Source: Ectopseudomonas composti (GTDB lineage Bacteria > Pseudomonadota > Gammaproteobacteria > Pseudomonadales > Pseudomonadaceae). From it: 64,000 nucleotides of DNA. The position numbers and the translations under genes were made by a program. Shown here one piece after another: positions 50,896 to 61,897 of the stretch. The stretch covers positions 1 through 64,000 of the forward strand of contig NZ_FOWP01000001.1 of the NCBI RefSeq assembly GCF_900115475.1, given 5' to 3'. The notes under the pieces are model-generated. The model was not told the DNA's origin, did no database searches, and saw only the letters and a program-made list of their open reading frames with translations. Numbering within the stretch: position 1 is the first letter of the stretch; every line of letters begins with the position of its first letter.

Positions 50896-53800
50896 AACCA
50901 TCAAACACCTTTCATCGTAACGCCATCAGGACATACGCAATGACGCCCTTCCAGTTCGTGCGCCGCACCAGTGTTTTCAGCCTGGTAGGCATGTTGATAC
51001 TACACAGTGCAGTCAGCGTGGCCGACGATACCGAAATTTTCTTCGGTACACGCCCAGATAACGACACGCGTCCCAATGTGCTGTTCATCCTCGATGACTC
51101 AGGCTCTATGGGCTGGTGTATCAACAGCAACCGAACCTGTAATACCGACAACAGGATGAAGGCCCTCAAGGACACGATGGCCAACTTGCTCAATACCACC
51201 AGCGGCGTAAACGTTGGCCTTATGGTAATGAACAACTCGGCTGGCACACCGGGCGATGCTAGTGTGCAACGTCTTTTGCAACCCGTCGATAACATCGATG
51301 CGCCCATAAACGTCAAGGTGTCCAGCCCGGAAATAAAAGCCAGCGCTGACGATGCCAGTCGTTATAACGGCAGCAATAACATCAGCGATCCGACGCTGGT
51401 GATGGGCTACATTCAGAATCCCACCGGCACAGGCACTGTCGTACGAAGCCTGGGCGTACCAAACACCTACTCGAACGACAACACGACTTACTACCTGCGT
51501 AACGACGTCACCTGTTCGGTAAAAATGGATGCGACCAGTGAATGCCCTGCTGGTAAACTCACCGAACTCAACTCCGGCAGCGGTAATGCAGGGCAAGACG
51601 GCCTGCTCCTATTCCGAAATCTGAATATTCCCAAAGGCGTAACAATTACCAGCGCCACTCTCAGTCTCACCCCGGTTACGGCAACAGCTTCCACCGCGTT
51701 CAACCTGAGACTAGTCAACTCGAAAACCCCCGAAGCATTCAACCACAGCTCTCCGCTGGTCAGTACATTTACCGCTAACACCGTAACAGCCAGCACTGTT
51801 AGCGCCGGAGTTCACAGTCTAAACGTTACCAGCCTGCTGACAGCGCAACAGAATCTTACCCCCACTCTCAACCCTATTGGGGACTTGGCAATCCGGCTGC
51901 GCTCGAGCAACCGCAGCAATTTCACCTATGCAGTAGGTGACGTTGACAATGCACCACAACTGATCATTACCTATACCGGCGCCGAAAATACTGAGCGCAC
52001 CACAGGTCTGCGCTTCCAGACGGTCAATATTCCGCAAGGTGCCACCATCACCCGCGCCACCCTGAACTTCGTACCGGCCAGCTCGGACGACCGCACGGTG
52101 AGCTTCAATGTCGCTGCAGAAGCCAGCGACAATGCCAGCGACTTCAGTGGTGGCGATTTCTCCTCACGCAGCAAGACCACCACTACGACCTGGACTCCCG
52201 CCCCCTGGCGTACCGCCAATCCGCCGATCTACACGGAAAGTGGCGCCGATGTCACGGCGCAAGTGCAGACAGTGGTCAATAGGAGCGGCTGGTGCGGCAA
52301 CAATGCCATGGCCTTTATCCTGACGCCTAGCGGAGGCGACGGCAGTCGTACGTCAATAAGTCAGGATGGCAACGACGGTTTCAAGCCAACCCTCAGTATT
52401 AGTTATACCGGAGGTGACTCCGGCTGCATGAGGCCCATCGCTGACCTCAGCCTACTTGAAGACAAGGACGATGCTCGCCAATACAGCAGCAGCAGTAGTC
52501 GAAGGACGACAGTAACGGTCAACGACAGCACAATGCCGTTCAATGACACCTACACCTACATAGGCGCGCGTTTTCAACAGGTACCGTTCAAAAAAGGCGC
52601 TACTATTAACGAAGCCCGCCTGATCGTCACACCTAGTAGTGCCAATAATACAAGCGTCACAGCCAACGTATATTTTGAGGATGTAGGTAACTCGACAGCA
52701 TTTAGTACAGCGAATAATGATCTCGGCAAGCGCGCAGCCAGCACCACAAGCAGTTGCACTTTTACCAGCCAAGGGCCGGGTATTCCAGTCGTCTGTGAAG
52801 CCCCAGGTCTAAAAACGGCGCTTCAGAATGTACTTAACCGTAGCGACTGGCAGGATGGCAATGCTCTAAGTGTACTGATAAAACAGACCTCTGCCTCTGC
52901 CGATCTTAGACTGAACGCCTTCGAAACCAGTAAAGCAGCGGCCATTCGTTTACAGGTCAAACTAGATAAAGCAACCGATTTGACTGACAACACCTACAAG
53001 GTACGTGACTATCTCAAAGGCGTAGTCAGCGATATGCAGGCTAATAGTGGCACACCGATCGTTGATCTGCTCTATCAAGGCGCTAGTTATTACACAGCCC
53101 TGTCCGGCAAACACAAAGGCCCGAGCAGTCCGATTGAGAGCAGTTGCCAAGCCAACTACTTGGTTCTCATGACTGATGGCCAGGCCAATGGCAACAGCAC
53201 TACTACTATCAATAACGCCAAGAGCCTGATCAGTGGCGCATGCGCCCGCCGCGACAGTGGAGAGCAAACCAACGGAGAAACATGCGGCGTCGAAATTGCC
53301 AAATGGCTGAACAGTACCGACCAATCCAGCACTTTGGATGGCGATAATCTGGTAACCACTCATACGGTAGGCTTCGCCCTGCAGGCCAGCGCGGGCGCTA
53401 AGAAGTTCCTGGCTGATATAGCCACGGCAGGCGGAGGTAAAGCCTACACTGCAGATGATGCAAACGCCCTGGCCAACGCCTTTAACAGCATCATTCAGGA
53501 AGCACTAGCGACCGATACGACCTTTGTCAGCGCCACTGCTCCGGTGAACTCGTTCAACCGCCAGGATCACAAGGATCAGTTGTACTTCTCCTTGTTCCGG
53601 CCTTCTACAACTGATCGCTGGCCAGGAAACCTGAAGCGCTACCGCATGGGCATTCAGAACGGCTCACCGCTTGTGTTGGATCAGGACAACACCGCAGCTA
53701 TCGACGCTAACACCGGGTTCTTCCGGAGCAATGCCCGTAGCTGGTGGTCGACTGGCAATGACGGCAGCAACGTTGCAGCCGGAGGCGCAGCCAATAATCT

Positions 53801-55478
53801 GCCAGCCCCCAATACTCGTAATCTGTGGACAAATATCGACGGCACCAAAACGCTAAATAGGCTCGATACCAGTCTGACAGCTGCACAAATTGGCGCAGCC
53901 AATAATACCGAGCGAGACACCCTCATCAACTACATCAGAGGCTATGAAACCGGAACCACCAGCCTACGCCAAGCACTCGGGGATCCGATCCACTCTACCC
54001 CGAGCGTGGTGAGCTACGGTTGCAACGCCAAAGACAGCGAGGGTAACTGCACCAGCGAAATCCAAAGTGCGATCATTGGCACCAACGAAGGCTTCGTGCA
54101 GATGTTCGACACCAACACGGGCGCAGAACAATTCGCCTTTATGCCAAAAGAGCTGCTAGGCAACATCAAGCGGCTGTCCGCTAACGCCAATACCGGCGAT
54201 CTTTCCCATGTATACGGCATGGACAACAGCGTGACTGTATGGGCAGAGGACAGCAACGAAAACGGCGTAATTGACGGTAGTGAATTCGTCTATGCCTACG
54301 CCAGCATGGGTCGTGGCGGGCGCAACCTCTACGCACTCGATATCACCAACCCCACCTCACCGAAGATCGAATGGATCATTCAAGGTGGCAGTGGTGACTT
54401 CACTAAGCTGGGGCAAACTTGGTCTGCACCTATCAAGACCAAAATCAAGGTCGGCAGCACCATCACCGATGTGCTGATCTTTGGCGGCGGCTATGACACG
54501 AACCAGGATCCGCTGAAGAACCAGGCCAACGTGCGCCGCACCGATACGCAGGGCAACGACCTGTTCATCGTCGACGCCAAGACAGGCAAAAAACTCTGGT
54601 CAGCCTCCTCGGCCGGCATAGACATGAAATACAGTGTTCCCAGCAAAGCCACTGTGATAGGCCTGCAGACCGATGCTACCGGCCAGCCTGTTCTCAACCC
54701 GGAAGGACTGGCCACTCAGATTTTCGTCGGTGACATGGGTGGCCAGGTATGGCGCTTTCTGATCAACAATGGAGGCTCAGGCAATAGCCTGGCCAGTGGC
54801 AATATATTCGCCAGCGTTGCCGGCGCAGGCGAAGCAGACGCACGCCGCTTCTACACCGAACCTGCGCTTGCACTTCTCAGCGCGAACAACAAGATATATC
54901 TGACAGTCAATCTGGGTTCTGGCTATCGCGGCCATCCACTCGACAAGGTCATTCAGGATCGTTTCTATTCTTTCCGCACGGAAGACCTGAACAAGCTGGG
55001 TACGACCTTTAACGAAAGTAGCCTATATAACGCGACCAACCTGTTGACCGCCGATCCAGATCAGCAGAAGGCGATCCTGGCTAAGAACGGTTGGTATATC
55101 ACCTTGGGTGCAAACGGCGAGAAAGTCCTATCCAACACCTTGGCCATTGCCGGTAATCTGTACTTCAACACCTACCAACCGGTGGTTGCACAAAACTCCT
55201 GCCGTGCAACACAGGGCGTTTCGCGTGGTTATCGAGTCAACTTGCTTGATGGCACAGCAGTTGACAGTACACGCTCCACAATACTGAAAGGCGCAACCCT
55301 GCCATCCAACCCGCAGGTATACTGTAAAGGTGATACCTGCTGGGCCTATAACGACCCCTCTCAGCTGGCTCCCATTGGTACTGGCGGTGGTAATGGCAAC
55401 GGCGATGGAAAACCAACACCGTATGACATGGCCAGCAAGAGCCGCCTGTACTGGACTGACAAATCTGAAGAGAAGTGA
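50892..55478 (+). CDS. pilY1: Giant PilY1 tip adhesin with split vWA domain and three inserted repeats
   Basis: 1528 residues, far longer than PAO1 PilY1 (about 1161). The signal peptide ends near SAVSVADD. A von Willebrand A domain starts VLFILDDSGSMG (MIDAS at 68-72), but its second MIDAS loop (LMTDGQ) comes only at 760-764. Between them are three tandem units of about 130 residues starting near 235, 369 and 555, each with a (F/V)nIPxGATIT.A.L...P core and NRSxWxxxNA. The C-terminal PilY beta-propeller domain (from about 1010) contains the calcium loop DSNENGVIDGSE (1120-1131). It would sit at the pilus tip with the minor pilins. A second ATG at residue 17 is possible. Confidence 0.92.
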   Translation: MKPSNTFHRNAIRTYAMTPFQFVRRTSVFSLVGMLILHSAVSVADDTEIFFGTRPDNDTRPNVLFILDDSGSMGWCINSNRTCNTDNRMKALKDTMANLLNTTSGVNVGLMVMNNSAGTPGDASVQRLLQPVDNIDAPINVKVSSPEIKASADDASRYNGSNNISDPTLVMGYIQNPTGTGTVVRSLGVPNTYSNDNTTYYLRNDVTCSVKMDATSECPAGKLTELNSGSGNAGQDGLLLFRNLNIPKGVTITSATLSLTPVTATASTAFNLRLVNSKTPEAFNHSSPLVSTFTANTVTASTVSAGVHSLNVTSLLTAQQNLTPTLNPIGDLAIRLRSSNRSNFTYAVGDVDNAPQLIITYTGAENTERTTGLRFQTVNIPQGATITRATLNFVPASSDDRTVSFNVAAEASDNASDFSGGDFSSRSKTTTTTWTPAPWRTANPPIYTESGADVTAQVQTVVNRSGWCGNNAMAFILTPSGGDGSRTSISQDGNDGFKPTLSISYTGGDSGCMRPIADLSLLEDKDDARQYSSSSSRRTTVTVNDSTMPFNDTYTYIGARFQQVPFKKGATINEARLIVTPSSANNTSVTANVYFEDVGNSTAFSTANNDLGKRAASTTSSCTFTSQGPGIPVVCEAPGLKTALQNVLNRSDWQDGNALSVLIKQTSASADLRLNAFETSKAAAIRLQVKLDKATDLTDNTYKVRDYLKGVVSDMQANSGTPIVDLLYQGASYYTALSGKHKGPSSPIESSCQANYLVLMTDGQANGNSTTTINNAKSLISGACARRDSGEQTNGETCGVEIAKWLNSTDQSSTLDGDNLVTTHTVGFALQASAGAKKFLADIATAGGGKAYTADDANALANAFNSIIQEALATDTTFVSATAPVNSFNRQDHKDQLYFSLFRPSTTDRWPGNLKRYRMGIQNGSPLVLDQDNTAAIDANTGFFRSNARSWWSTGNDGSNVAAGGAANNLPAPNTRNLWTNIDGTKTLNRLDTSLTAAQIGAANNTERDTLINYIRGYETGTTSLRQALGDPIHSTPSVVSYGCNAKDSEGNCTSEIQSAIIGTNEGFVQMFDTNTGAEQFAFMPKELLGNIKRLSANANTGDLSHVYGMDNSVTVWAEDSNENGVIDGSEFVYAYASMGRGGRNLYALDITNPTSPKIEWIIQGGSGDFTKLGQTWSAPIKTKIKVGSTITDVLIFGGGYDTNQDPLKNQANVRRTDTQGNDLFIVDAKTGKKLWSASSAGIDMKYSVPSKATVIGLQTDATGQPVLNPEGLATQIFVGDMGGQVWRFLINNGGSGNSLASGNIFASVAGAGEADARRFYTEPALALLSANNKIYLTVNLGSGYRGHPLDKVIQDRFYSFRTEDLNKLGTTFNESSLYNATNLLTADPDQQKAILAKNGWYITLGANGEKVLSNTLAIAGNLYFNTYQPVVAQNSCRATQGVSRGYRVNLLDGTAVDSTRSTILKGATLPSNPQVYCKGDTCWAYNDPSQLAPIGTGGGNGNGDGKPTPYDMASKSRLYWTDKSEEK

Positions 55479-55486
55479 GCAACGGC

Positions 55487-55858
55487 ATGAATAGGCAGAG
55501 TGGCTTCACTTTAATTGAGCTGATGCTCACTTGTGTAATATTGGCAATTCTCGCGTCGATAGCGCTGCCAAGCTATTTCAGCTACGTCGAGAAAGCACAG
55601 TGCGAAGATGGCAAGGCTTTGCTGAGTAGTGCGGCACAACAGATGGAGCGCCGCCGAGCAGAAAATGGTGGGAGATACGATGCGAACACCGCAATCAACA
55701 GCAGCAGCACGGTTTTTGCTGTAAAAGCCAGCGATGTAACTGCTACGACTTATACGCTGACTGCATCGACGACATCTTCAGCTCGTATCAGCGGCGATAT
55801 GACACTCACTGCGGCTAACGCACATGGTGGCTCACTCACAGCCAAATGCGGGTGGTGA
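55487..55858 (+). CDS. pilE: Minor pilin PilE
   Basis: 123 residues. Canonical leader MNRQSG|FTLIELMLTCVILAILASIALPSY and a compact head with cysteines (AQCEDGK, TAKCGW) at the positions of a pilin D-loop. I choose ATG 55487; the GTG at 55475 overlapping the pilY1 stop has its purine-rich site only 2 bases away. There is no room for a pilY2 gene between pilY1 and pilE, unlike P. aeruginosa. It ends the operon before a strong terminator. Confidence 0.88.
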   Translation: MNRQSGFTLIELMLTCVILAILASIALPSYFSYVEKAQCEDGKALLSSAAQQMERRRAENGGRYDANTAINSSSTVFAVKASDVTATTYTLTASTTSSARISGDMTLTAANAHGGSLTAKCGW

Positions 55859-55893
55859 AAACTAGCCGCAAGGTGCGTTGAAATAAAGGCGCG

Positions 55894-55943
55894 AAAAAGA
55901 TAACCCTCTGCTCTCCAGTGGAGGCAGAGGGGGTTATCTTTTT
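55894..55943. terminator. Bidirectional terminator between pilE and ispH
   Basis: AAAAAGATAACCCTCTGC pairs with GCAGAGGGGGTTATCTTTTT around CTCTCCAGTGGAG. A long stem with A/T tails serves both convergent operons. Confidence 0.93.
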
Positions 55944-55954
55944 ACAATGAACAA

Positions 55955-56899
55955 TTAAATTGCTTTAACCCGCAACTCCTTCGGCATCGAAAACGTAATG
56001 TTTTCCGGCCGCCCATCCAGCTCAGTCTCCCCCGCCGCCCCCCAGGCGCGCAGTTGTTCCACTACACCACGCACCAGCACCTCCGGGGCCGAGGCACCGG
56101 CGGTGATGCCAATACCCTTCACACCCTCGAACCACTCAGGCTTGAGATCTTCGGCGCCGTCGATCAGGTAGGCCGGTGTGCCCATACGCTCGGCCAGCTC
56201 GCGCAGGCGGTTGGAGTTGGAGCTGTTGGGGCTGCCGACCACTAGCAGTACATCGCACTCGCTGGCCAGCTGTTTGACCGCGTCCTGACGATTCTGCGTG
56301 GCATAGCAGATGTCGTCCTTGCGCGGGCCGCCGATGGCCGGGAACTTGGCACGCAGAGCGTCGATTACCTTGCTGGTGTCGTCCATTGACAGGGTGGTCT
56401 GGGTGACGAACGCCAGGTTCTCCGGGTTGCGTACTTCCAACTCGGCGACGTCCGCCTCGTCCTCTACCAGGTAGATGGCGCCGCCGTTGCTGACGTCGTA
56501 CTGGCCCATGGTGCCTTCAACTTCCGGGTGACCTTCGTGACCAATCAAGACGCACTCGCGCCCTTCCCGGCTGTAGCGCACCACTTCCATATGCACCTTG
56601 GTCACCAGCGGGCAGGTGGCATCGAAGACCTTGAGGCCGCGACGGTCCGCTTCGTCGCGCACGGCTTTGGAGACGCCGTGCGCACTGAAGATGACGATGA
56701 CGTCATCCGGCACCTGGTCCAGTTCCTCGACAAACACCGCGCCGCGGGCGCGCAGGTCCTCGACCACGAATTTGTTATGCACCACTTCATGGCGTACGTA
56801 GATCGGCGGGCCAAAGACTTCCAGTGCACGGTTGACGATCTCGATGGCACGGTCGACGCCGGCGCAGAAGCCACGGGGATTGGCGAGTTTGATATGCAT
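55955..56899 (-). CDS. ispH: 4-hydroxy-3-methylbut-2-enyl diphosphate reductase IspH (LytB)
   Basis: 314 residues. Motifs of the [4Fe-4S] enzyme: [15 protein letters not shown] with the first cluster Cys, [30 protein letters not shown] (second Cys), [30 protein letters not shown] (third Cys) and [11 protein letters not shown]. It catalyses the last step of the MEP isoprenoid pathway. It is the final gene of the ribF-ileS-lspA-fkpB-ispH series, with a 138-bp gap before it. Confidence 0.97.
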   Translation of the reverse strand: MHIKLANPRGFCAGVDRAIEIVNRALEVFGPPIYVRHEVVHNKFVVEDLRARGAVFVEELDQVPDDVIVIFSAHGVSKAVRDEADRRGLKVFDATCPLVTKVHMEVVRYSREGRECVLIGHEGHPEVEGTMGQYDVSNGGAIYLVEDEADVAELEVRNPENLAFVTQTTLSMDDTSKVIDALRAKFPAIGGPRKDDICYATQNRQDAVKQLASECDVLLVVGSPNSSNSNRLRELAERMGTPAYLIDGAEDLKPEWFEGVKGIGITAGASAPEVLVRGVVEQLRAWGAAGETELDGRPENITFSMPKELRVKAI

Positions 56900-56998
56900 G
56901 CTGGCTGTCTCGGTATTGATCGAGGAACGAAACGACGCTATCGGTCGCTCCCGGAAGGTACAGCCTGCGCGGGATAAGCCCAGGCTGCAACAAGAGGT

Positions 56999-57021
56999 TC
57001 GCGGCTGAAGCCGCTCCTACA
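56999..57021. repeat. Half REP, GCTGAAGCCGCTCCTAC type
   Basis: CGCGGCTGAAGCCGCTCCTAC lies in the fkpB-ispH gap and corresponds to one arm of the pairs at 10496-10547 and 24953-25001. Confidence 0.65.
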
Positions 57022-57037
57022 AGAGCCGCAGCACGGT

Positions 57038-57475
57038 CTAGAGCGCCTTGACCTCGATGATCTCCACATCGAAGTCCAGCACCTTGCCGGCCAGCGGGTG
57101 GTTGAAGTCGATGGTGACCTGCTTGTCATCAAACGCCTTGACCACGCCTGGCAGCTCGGTATTGGCGGCATCGTTGAAGATCACCAGCAACCCTTCGGAC
57201 AGCTCCATGCCCTCGAACTGGCTGCGCGGCATGACTTGCACGTTCTGCGGGTTCGGCTGGCCGAAGCCCTGCTCCGGCTGGACTTGCACGCTGCGTTTGT
57301 CGCCGGCCTTGAAGCCGTACAGCGCCTGTTCGAAGCCCGGCAACAAATTGCCGTCGCCGACCCTGAAAGTCGCTGGTTGCTTGTCGAATGTGCTATCGAC
57401 CACATCGCCGTTTTCCAACTTGAGGGCGAAATGCAGGGTCACTTCCCTGGCCGGACCGATGCGTACGTCTGTCAT
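57038..57475 (-). CDS. fkpB: FKBP-type peptidyl-prolyl isomerase FkpB (SlpA)
   Basis: 145 residues: VTLHFALKLENGDVVDSTFD and GDGNLLPGFEQALYGFKAGD are the FKBP core, followed by the inserted-in-flap chaperone region PEQGFGQPNPQNVQVMPRSQF and the end VTIDFNHPLAGKVLDFDVEI. This is the SlyD/SlpA subclass without a metal-binding tail. It lies between lspA and ispH as in E. coli and overlaps the lspA stop by ATGA. Confidence 0.95.
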   Translation of the reverse strand: MTDVRIGPAREVTLHFALKLENGDVVDSTFDKQPATFRVGDGNLLPGFEQALYGFKAGDKRSVQVQPEQGFGQPNPQNVQVMPRSQFEGMELSEGLLVIFNDAANTELPGVVKAFDDKQVTIDFNHPLAGKVLDFDVEIIEVKAL

Positions 57476-57981
57476 TGCGCAGCCTCCTTCACGGACTTGT
57501 CGCTTTTGAACATATCCAGCGCCAGCAGAATGGCTCCAATGGTGATGAAGGTGTCGGCCAGGTTGAACGCCGGGAAGTACCAGCGGTTCTGCCAGTGCAC
57601 CAGAATGAAGTCGACCACATGGCCAAGCACCACACGGTCATACAGGTTGCCCAACGCGCCACCCAGCACCATGGCCAGCGCCACGGCCAGCAGAGTTTCG
57701 TGACGTTTGAGGCGCTTGAGCCAGACGACCAGCACGCCGCTAACGACGATAGCGATAGCCGCAAAGAACCAGCGCTGCCAACCCGCGGCATCGGCCAGGA
57801 AGCTGAACGCCGCACCGGTGTTGTAAGCCAGGGTCCAATCGAAGTAACCCGGAATGACTTCGATGCGCTGATACATGCTCAGCCCGCCCTCGAAGATGTC
57901 CTTGGTCACCCGGTCGACGACCAGGATCAGCACACTCAACAGCAGCCAGGGCAGATGCCCGAAACGCGAAACGTTAGGCAT
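57472..57981 (-). CDS. lspA: Prolipoprotein signal peptidase LspA
   Basis: 169 residues, four membrane helices. The catalytic aspartates are in [18 protein letters not shown] and [24 protein letters not shown] is the conserved middle loop. It cleaves lipoprotein signals after diacylglyceryl transfer. I use MPNVSRF (57981), overlapping the ileS end by 8 bp; an earlier in-frame ATG lies deeper within ileS. Confidence 0.96.
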   Translation of the reverse strand: MPNVSRFGHLPWLLLSVLILVVDRVTKDIFEGGLSMYQRIEVIPGYFDWTLAYNTGAAFSFLADAAGWQRWFFAAIAIVVSGVLVVWLKRLKRHETLLAVALAMVLGGALGNLYDRVVLGHVVDFILVHWQNRWYFPAFNLADTFITIGAILLALDMFKSDKSVKEAAQ

Positions 57982-60805
57982 GCTTGCGCACCTCACCGAT
58001 GCCTTCGATGTTGCTCACACAACGGCCACACAGCTCCGGATGCGCGGCATGGCTGCCGACATCGGCGCGGAAGTGCCAGCAGCGACCGCACTTGGCATGG
58101 GCGGACTTGAGGATCTTCAGCTTCAGGCCTTCGACCTCGGTCACTACCGCATCGGCCGGCGCATCGGCCAGCGGTGCGGCCTGCGCCGCCGAGGTGATCA
58201 GGGCGAAACGCAGCTCGTCGCCGAGCTTCGCCAGGTCGGCCTGTTTGGCATCATCACAGAACAAGGTCACTTCAGCCTGCAGGCTGGCACCGATGGCCTT
58301 GGCCGTACGCAGGTTCTCCAGTTCCTTGTTGACCGCTGCCTTGACCGCCATGACGCGATCCCAGTAGGCGCGATCAAGCTCGAAACCTTCCGGCAGGCGC
58401 TCCAGCCCCGTGTACCAGGTACCCAGCATCACCGATTCGTTGCGCGCGCCTGGCAGGAACTGCCAGATTTCCTCGGCGGTGAAGGCCAGGATCGGTGCGA
58501 TCCAGCGCACCAGCGCCTCGCTGATGTGGAACAGCGCGCTTTGGCAGGAACGACGCGCCACGCTGTCAGCGGCAGTGGTGTACTGACGGTCCTTGATGAT
58601 GTCGAGGTAGAAGCCGCCCAGTTCCTGCACGCAGAAGTTGTGCACCTTGGAGTAGACGTTCCAGAACCGGTAGTCGGCGTACGCCTCGATGATTTCTTCC
58701 TGCAGGCGCAGAGCAGCGTCTACCGCCCAACGGTCGAGGTCAAGCATCTGCTCGGGCTGCAGCAGGTCCTTGGCCGGATCGAAACCGTTGAGGTTGGCCA
58801 GCATGAAGCGCGCGGTATTGCGGATACGCCGGTAGGCGTCGGCGCTGCGCTGCAGGATCACCTTGGACACGGCCATCTCACCGGAATAGTCGGTAGAGGC
58901 AACCCACAGGCGCATGATGTCGGCGCCCAGGCTGTCGTTGACCTCCTGCGGTGCAACCACGTTGCCGAGCGACTTGGACATCTTACGGCCGTTCTCGTCG
59001 ACCACAAAGCCGTGGGTCAGCAACGCCTTGTATGGCGCGTGGCCGTCGATGGCGCTACCGGTCAGCAGGGACGAGTGGAACCAGCCGCGGTGCTGGTCCG
59101 AACCTTCCAGATACAGGTCGGCGCGCGGGCCGGTGGCATGGCCCATATCGTGCGAGCCACGCAGCACGTGCCAGTGCGTGGTGCCGGAGTCGAACCACAC
59201 GTCCAGGGTGTCGTTGATCTTGTCGTAGTCAGCGGCTTCGGCGCCGAGCAGCTCGGCAGCGTCGAGCTTGAACCAGGCCTCGATGCCTTCCTGCTCGACA
59301 CGCTTGGCGACTTCTTCCATCAGCTCGACGGTGCGCGGGTGCAGCTCGCCGGTGGCCTTGTGCAGGAAGAACGGGATCGGTACGCCCCAGTTGCGCTGAC
59401 GCGAGATGCACCAGTCGGGACGACCGGCGATCATGCTGTGCAGGCGCGCCTGGCCCCAGGCCGGGACGAACTGGGTCTGTTCGATGGCAGCCAGCGCACG
59501 CTCACGCAAGGGGGCACCCTGCTTGGGCTGGGTGTCCATGCCGACGAACCACTGTGCGGTGGCGCGGTAGATCAGCGGCGTCTTGTGGCGCCAGCAGTGC
59601 ATGTAGCTGTGCTGGATCGGCTGATGCTTGAGTAGTGCACCGACCTCGGCCAGCTTCTCGACGATGGCCGGGTTGGCCTTCCAGATGAACTGGCCGCCGA
59701 AGAACGGCAGGTCCGGGGTGTAGACGCCATTGCTCTGCACCGGGCTGAGGATGTCGTCGTTGCTCATGCCGTAGGCTTTGCAGGTGCGGAAGTCGTCCTC
59801 GCCATAAGCCGGCGACGAGTGGACGATACCGGTACCGGCGCCCAACTCAACGTACTCGGCCAGGTACACCGGCGAGAAACGCTCGTAGAATGGATGACGG
59901 AAGCGGATCAGCTCCAGCGCGGCACCGGGAGCGGTGGCGATCACCTGACCTTGCAGGCCGTAGCGCTGCAGGCAGGACTCGACCAGCTCCTCGGCCAGCA
60001 GCAGGATGCGCTCACCAGTGTCGACCAGGGCGTAGGTGAACTCCGGATGCACGTTGAGCGCCTGGTTAGCCGGGATGGTCCAGGGCGTGGTGGTCCAGAT
60101 GACGATGGCGGTCGGCTTGCTCAGCTCGCTGAGGCCGAAGGCGGCGGCCAGCTTGTCTGCGTCTTCGATGGGGAAGGCGACGTCGATGGCATCGGACTTC
60201 TTGTCCTGGTACTCCACCTCTGCCTCGGCCAGGGCCGAGCCGCAGTCGAAGCACCAGTTCACCGGCTTCAGGCCCTTGAACACGAAGCCCTGCTTGACCA
60301 TCTCGGCCAGGGCACGGATCTCACCGGCCTCGTTGGCAAAATCCATGGTCTTGTAGGGGTTGTCCCAGTCGCCCAGCACGCCGAGACGGATGAAATCGGC
60401 CTTCTGCCCTTCGATCTGCTCGCTGGCGTAGGTGCGGCAGCGCTCGCGGGTCAGGTCCGCCGGCTGGTTCTTGCCGAAGGTGGTTTCGACCTTGTGTTCG
60501 ATCGGCAGGCCATGGCAGTCCCAACCCGGCACATAGGGCGCGTCGAAGCCGGCCAGGGTCTTGGAGCGGGTGATGATGTCCTTGAGGATCTTGTTCACAG
60601 CATGACCGATGTGGATGCTGCCGTTGGCATAGGGCGGGCCGTCGTGCAGGACGAACTTCGGCCGATCTTCGCCAATCTTGCGCAGCTTGCTATACAGACC
60701 AATATCGTTCCAGCGCTGCAGGGTCTGCGGCTCGCGTTGCGGCAGGCCGGCCTTCATCGGGAACTGGGTATCGGGCAGGTTCAGCGTAGCTTTGTAGTCG
60801 GTCAT
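57974..60805 (-). CDS. ileS: Isoleucyl-tRNA synthetase IleS
   Basis: 943 residues, class I type. HIGH at 65-68 ([12 protein letters not shown]), the editing domain ([20 protein letters not shown]), KMSKS in [12 protein letters not shown], and the C-terminal zinc site CGRCWH...CGRC. The start [20 protein letters not shown] at 60805 overlaps the ribF stop by ATGA; 11 upstream residues are rejected. Type I (eubacterial) by its C-terminal zinc finger. Confidence 0.98.
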   Translation of the reverse strand: MTDYKATLNLPDTQFPMKAGLPQREPQTLQRWNDIGLYSKLRKIGEDRPKFVLHDGPPYANGSIHIGHAVNKILKDIITRSKTLAGFDAPYVPGWDCHGLPIEHKVETTFGKNQPADLTRERCRTYASEQIEGQKADFIRLGVLGDWDNPYKTMDFANEAGEIRALAEMVKQGFVFKGLKPVNWCFDCGSALAEAEVEYQDKKSDAIDVAFPIEDADKLAAAFGLSELSKPTAIVIWTTTPWTIPANQALNVHPEFTYALVDTGERILLLAEELVESCLQRYGLQGQVIATAPGAALELIRFRHPFYERFSPVYLAEYVELGAGTGIVHSSPAYGEDDFRTCKAYGMSNDDILSPVQSNGVYTPDLPFFGGQFIWKANPAIVEKLAEVGALLKHQPIQHSYMHCWRHKTPLIYRATAQWFVGMDTQPKQGAPLRERALAAIEQTQFVPAWGQARLHSMIAGRPDWCISRQRNWGVPIPFFLHKATGELHPRTVELMEEVAKRVEQEGIEAWFKLDAAELLGAEAADYDKINDTLDVWFDSGTTHWHVLRGSHDMGHATGPRADLYLEGSDQHRGWFHSSLLTGSAIDGHAPYKALLTHGFVVDENGRKMSKSLGNVVAPQEVNDSLGADIMRLWVASTDYSGEMAVSKVILQRSADAYRRIRNTARFMLANLNGFDPAKDLLQPEQMLDLDRWAVDAALRLQEEIIEAYADYRFWNVYSKVHNFCVQELGGFYLDIIKDRQYTTAADSVARRSCQSALFHISEALVRWIAPILAFTAEEIWQFLPGARNESVMLGTWYTGLERLPEGFELDRAYWDRVMAVKAAVNKELENLRTAKAIGASLQAEVTLFCDDAKQADLAKLGDELRFALITSAAQAAPLADAPADAVVTEVEGLKLKILKSAHAKCGRCWHFRADVGSHAAHPELCGRCVSNIEGIGEVRKHA

Positions 60806-61752
60806 TTCGGGCTCTTCATCAGCGGGTGGCTCTGCCAATATTCACGGGCAGCGGCGATATCAGCGGCAATCGCCGCTTTCAAGGCCTCCAGCGAGGCGAA
60901 ACGCTGCTCATCACGCAGCTTGTGGTGGAAAGCCACCGAGAGGCGCCGGCCATACAGATCGCCGGCAAAATCCAGAAGGTGCACTTCCAGATGGGCGCTG
61001 CCGTCACCGGCAACGCTGGGGCGCACGCCGATATTGGCGACGCCTGGTTGAATCACGCCATCGACTTCACAGCTCACCAGATAGACGCCGGTCAGCGGCA
61101 CCTTGCGCCGCTTGAGCTGGATATTGGCAGTCGGTGCATTGAGCTGGCGACCGAGCTTCTGCCCATGCAACACGCGCCCGGCAATGCGGAACGGCCGACC
61201 GAGCAAGGCTTCGGCCAACTCAAAATCGCCATCGACCAACGCCTGGCGCACGCGCGTACTGCTGACCCGGCCGCCCAATACTTCGACTGTGGTCGAGGCA
61301 TCGACACTGAAGCCGTAACGCAGGCCTGCAGCCTGGAGAAATTCGAAATCGCCGGCGCGGTCGCAGCCAAAGCGGAAATCGTCGCCGATCTCCAGGTCCT
61401 TCACCTTGAGCCCATCGACCAGCACGCGCTGGACGAACTCGGCGGCCGACAACTCGCGCAGGCGGCGGTTGAAGGCCAGGCACAGCACCATGTCGACGCC
61501 TTCGGCAGCCAGCAGAGCGAGCTTGTCTCGCAGGCGGGTCAGGCGCGCCGGAGCGGTGTCCGGCCCGAAGAACTCACGTGGTTGCGGCTCGAAAATCACC
61601 ACGCAGCTGGGTACGGCCAATTCCGCGGCACGCTCACGCAAGCGCGCCAGGATGGCCTGGTGCCCACGATGAACGCCGTCGAAATTACCGATGGTGACCA
61701 CACAGCCCCGCGCCTGGGGCTGCAGGTTATGAAGACCTCGAACCAGCTGCAT
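60802..61752 (-). CDS. ribF: Bifunctional riboflavin kinase/FAD synthetase RibF
   Basis: 316 residues. The FAD synthetase domain has [18 protein letters not shown] and the SSTRVRQAL motif; the kinase domain has [20 protein letters not shown] and [10 protein letters not shown]. It makes FMN and FAD in the cytoplasm. The start [10 protein letters not shown] (61752) is chosen over a 75-residue upstream extension that reads through a repeat region. Confidence 0.97.
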   Translation of the reverse strand: MQLVRGLHNLQPQARGCVVTIGNFDGVHRGHQAILARLRERAAELAVPSCVVIFEPQPREFFGPDTAPARLTRLRDKLALLAAEGVDMVLCLAFNRRLRELSAAEFVQRVLVDGLKVKDLEIGDDFRFGCDRAGDFEFLQAAGLRYGFSVDASTTVEVLGGRVSSTRVRQALVDGDFELAEALLGRPFRIAGRVLHGQKLGRQLNAPTANIQLKRRKVPLTGVYLVSCEVDGVIQPGVANIGVRPSVAGDGSAHLEVHLLDFAGDLYGRRLSVAFHHKLRDEQRFASLEALKAAIAADIAAAREYWQSHPLMKSPK

Positions 61753-61834
61753 AGCACGCTTCTTGTTCACAAAGTGGCCGATTATACGCACAGCAGGCCA
61801 TGCAAAACAGGCATCGCGACGCCTTGAATCGCAG

Positions 61835-61888
61835 GCATGCGCCATGCGCACCGCTCCTGCACCGAGCCAATGGCGCGCACGGCGCACC
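61835..61888. repeat. Degenerate REP pair between ribF and murJ
   Basis: GGCATGCGCCATGCGCACCGC and the inverted GGCGCGCACGGCGCACCCGAC resemble the GTAGGGTGCGCC family, with the GTAG ends eroded. Confidence 0.5.
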
Positions 61889-61897
61889 CGACGATGA

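Noticed and set aside
57875..59635. 586-residue plus-strand frame opposite ileS
   Set aside because: Antisense shadow of the ileS editing and catalytic domains; no Shine-Dalgarno or domain.
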